From Blastococcus colisei (GTDB lineage: Bacteria; Actinomycetota; Actinomycetes; Mycobacteriales; Geodermatophilaceae): 64,000 nt of DNA. The notes under the pieces were generated by a model. The model ran no database searches. It was given only the letters and a program-made list of their open reading frames with translations, and had not been told where the DNA came from. A program made the position numbers and the translations under genes. This document shows positions 62,682 through 64,000 of the stretch, piece after piece. Where the stretch lies: assembly GCF_006717095.1 (NCBI RefSeq), contig NZ_VFQE01000001.1, positions 3,100,001 through 3,164,000 on the forward strand, read 5' to 3'. Every line of letters starts with the position of its first letter. Position 1 is the stretch's first letter.

Positions 62682-63827
62682 ATGACTGGCCGGTGGCAGC
62701 CCCGCCTCGACCCCGAGGTCCCTCCGATCGGCGCCACGTCGACCAGCCGCGGCCCGGAGCAGCGGGTCGCCGCCTTCACGCTCGCCGCCCTGCTCGTCGT
62801 GGGCGCGCTCATGGGATCGATCAACCTGTTCGTCGACGAAGTGCTCCGCGACGGTCCCGCGCGCTGGGTCTACGGCGCGACCATGGGGCTGCTGGTCGTG
62901 ATGGCCGCGCCTCTGTTCGTCCGGCAGCGGGCCGGTCGCTGGCACATGTTCGGGCTGGTCCTGCTGGGCGACCTCATCTACGTGGTCGTGGTGCTGTGCG
63001 TCCAGGACCCGGTCCTCTACGCCACCCCGCTCATGCTCCTGTTCCCGGCCTTCGTCGCCGCGTGGTTCCTGGGCCCGTGGGAGTTCGGCGCGAACCTGAT
63101 CGCCACGACGGCCGCGTGTCTGGTCGGCCTCTGGCCGAGCCACGACGATCCCGTCGCCCTCGGCGTCCAGGTCGGGGTCAGTGCAGGGATGCTGAACGCG
63201 GGTGCACTCGGCGTCTTCGTGCTCCGCCGCCGGGTGCAGCGACTGCTGGTCGCCACCCAGACCCTGACGAGGCTCGACCCGCTCACCGGCCTGTTCAACC
63301 GGCGCTTCCTCGTCGAGCAGGCGCCGCGGCTGTGGCGGCAGGCCCGTCGCGACGGCAGCCGGGTGGCGGCGCTGGTGCTCGACCTCGACCACTTCAAGCG
63401 GCTCAACGACGCCCACGGGCACGCGGCGGGCGACGCCGTCCTGCGTGCGGTGGCCGAGTCCCTGGCTTCCACCGTCCGGCCCAGCGACATCCTGGCGCGT
63501 ACCGGCGGCGAGGAGCTGGTGGTGATCGGACTGGTCAGCGACCCCGATGAGGCCGCGCACCTCGCCGAGCGGCTGCGGTTCGCGGTCGCCGGCGGCCGTA
63601 CGCCCGACGGCCACGCGGTGACGGCCTCGATCGGCGTCGCGCTGACGCGGCCCGCCGACGGCGAGAGCCCCACCGACGGGTTGTGGCGGCTGGTCGACCG
63701 GGCCGACGCCGCGATGTACGAGGCGAAACGGCAGGGTCGGGACCGGGTCGTCGCCCGCTGGGTGCCGCAGGCCCGGTCGCCGCTGGCCGACGAGGTAGCG
63801 GTACCTGCCGCCAGCGACGTCGCCTGA
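62682..63827 (+). CDS. Membrane diguanylate cyclase (GGDEF)
   Basis: 381 aa. Six hydrophobic segments (about residues 31-50, 63-80, 88-106, 110-130, 136-152 and 160-180) form an unspecified membrane sensor, followed by a GGDEF domain from about residue 195 (LTRLDPLTGLFNRRFL). The active site is GGEEL at 275-279, a functional variant, and RPSD at 266-269 is the product-inhibition I-site at the normal distance. It should make cyclic di-GMP. A dyad TGGTT-N5-AACCA (62633-62647) lies in the promoter region. Confidence 0.92.
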   Translation: MTGRWQPRLDPEVPPIGATSTSRGPEQRVAAFTLAALLVVGALMGSINLFVDEVLRDGPARWVYGATMGLLVVMAAPLFVRQRAGRWHMFGLVLLGDLIYVVVVLCVQDPVLYATPLMLLFPAFVAAWFLGPWEFGANLIATTAACLVGLWPSHDDPVALGVQVGVSAGMLNAGALGVFVLRRRVQRLLVATQTLTRLDPLTGLFNRRFLVEQAPRLWRQARRDGSRVAALVLDLDHFKRLNDAHGHAAGDAVLRAVAESLASTVRPSDILARTGGEELVVIGLVSDPDEAAHLAERLRFAVAGGRTPDGHAVTASIGVALTRPADGESPTDGLWRLVDRADAAMYEAKRQGRDRVVARWVPQARSPLADEVAVPAASDVA

Positions 63828-63861
63828 GCGAGGATTCGCCGGCCCCGCGCTCGAGCGGCGG

Positions 63862-63920
63862 CCTCCCTGCAGGGTCCCGTCGCGAGCCTGCGAGTGACGG
63901 GGGGCAGGGAGGTCCTTTTT
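63862..63920 (+). terminator. Intrinsic terminator after the diguanylate cyclase
   Basis: CCTCCCTGC (63862-63870) pairs with GCAGGGAGG (63904-63912), an inner CCCGTC/GACGGG stem extends it, and TCCTTTTT follows. The T-run makes it a textbook intrinsic terminator for the plus strand. Confidence 0.8.
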
Positions 63921-63947
63921 CTGCAACGCTCTCGGCATGACGCTGGG

Positions 63948-64000
63948 GTGGCGCCCGATCCCACCCGCGCGGTGCCGTTGCCGCTGCGCGAGCAGGCCGA
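63948..64000 (+). CDS. Possible start of a gene cut by the window edge
   Basis: GTG 63948 opens VAPDPTRAVPLPLREQA, which reads like the N-terminus of a protein with coding-like codon use, just after the terminator. Too short to identify; an ATG at 63937 in another frame is an alternative. Confidence 0.3.
   Translation, partial: MAPDPTRAVPLPLREQA

Overview
The window is very GC-rich chromosomal DNA of a high-GC actinobacterium. Supporting signs are F420-type enzymes, the lipA-DUF4191 pair, a glnE/glnA2 gene pair, GlnR-type operators, frequent GTG starts and many start/stop overlaps. The gene content looks to me like Geodermatophilaceae (Blastococcus, Geodermatophilus or Modestobacter), but this is inference from gene style, not a database result.

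Layout. (A) 1-12.57 kb is core chromosome: the start of a Ser/Thr kinase, an FAD oxidoreductase, a peptidase E-like protein, lipB, leuS behind a probable leucine attenuator, an F420-type oxidoreductase, a repetitive alanine-rich membrane protein, lipA, a DUF4191 protein, an RDD protein, and glnA behind a four-site GlnR box. (B) 12.54-31.23 kb is an integrated mobile element of about 18.7 kb. It lies at the 3' end of glnA and is bounded by a perfect 28-bp direct repeat made of the last glnA codons. Its left end holds a tyrosine integrase, a shortened excisionase-like gene and a 1228-aa MobF relaxase-helicase in one overlapping operon. Cargo includes a short UvrA-like ATPase, an aldehyde/formaldehyde oxidoreductase cluster with a divergent LysR regulator, an LtrA membrane protein, two unknown proteins, a second HTH protein and a DUF3800-like protein. 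Several fragments are interspersed. No conjugation channel, FtsK/TraB or replication protein was seen, so it looks mobilizable rather than self-transmissible. (C) 31.23-34.3 kb, right of the element, is decayed island DNA: an integrase 3' relic that keeps the same register to the glnA end, an intact lone fliD, an IS256-like transposase relic and a broken SEC-C gene. The glnA 3' end has therefore probably been hit more than once.

(D) 34.3-64 kb is again core-like. It has an amidotransferase, MscS, a MetE-like methyltransferase, a lipoprotein, DUF1353, a three-subunit xanthine dehydrogenase, an SDR, an iron-dependent redox-like protein, a soluble GAF-GAF chemoreceptor-like protein and a bile acid:Na+ symporter family protein. 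A nitrogen block follows (glnA2, an amidotransferase, glnE, with a GlnR-like site at glnA2). The rest is MarR, a universal stress protein, GNAT, nadE-panB, a SnoaL-like protein, a glycosyltransferase, DUF2784, a metal-receptor-like protein, an F420:NADPH reductase-like protein, a small CxxxH protein, a cupin and a diguanylate cyclase.

The parts connect in three ways. glnA (GlnR box, adenylylation tyrosine) and glnE/glnA2 40 kb away are parts of one nitrogen-control circuit. The F420 reductase at 61 kb could supply F420H2 to LLM enzymes such as the one at 6.3 kb. The element exploits the conserved end of an essential gene and rebuilds it on insertion.
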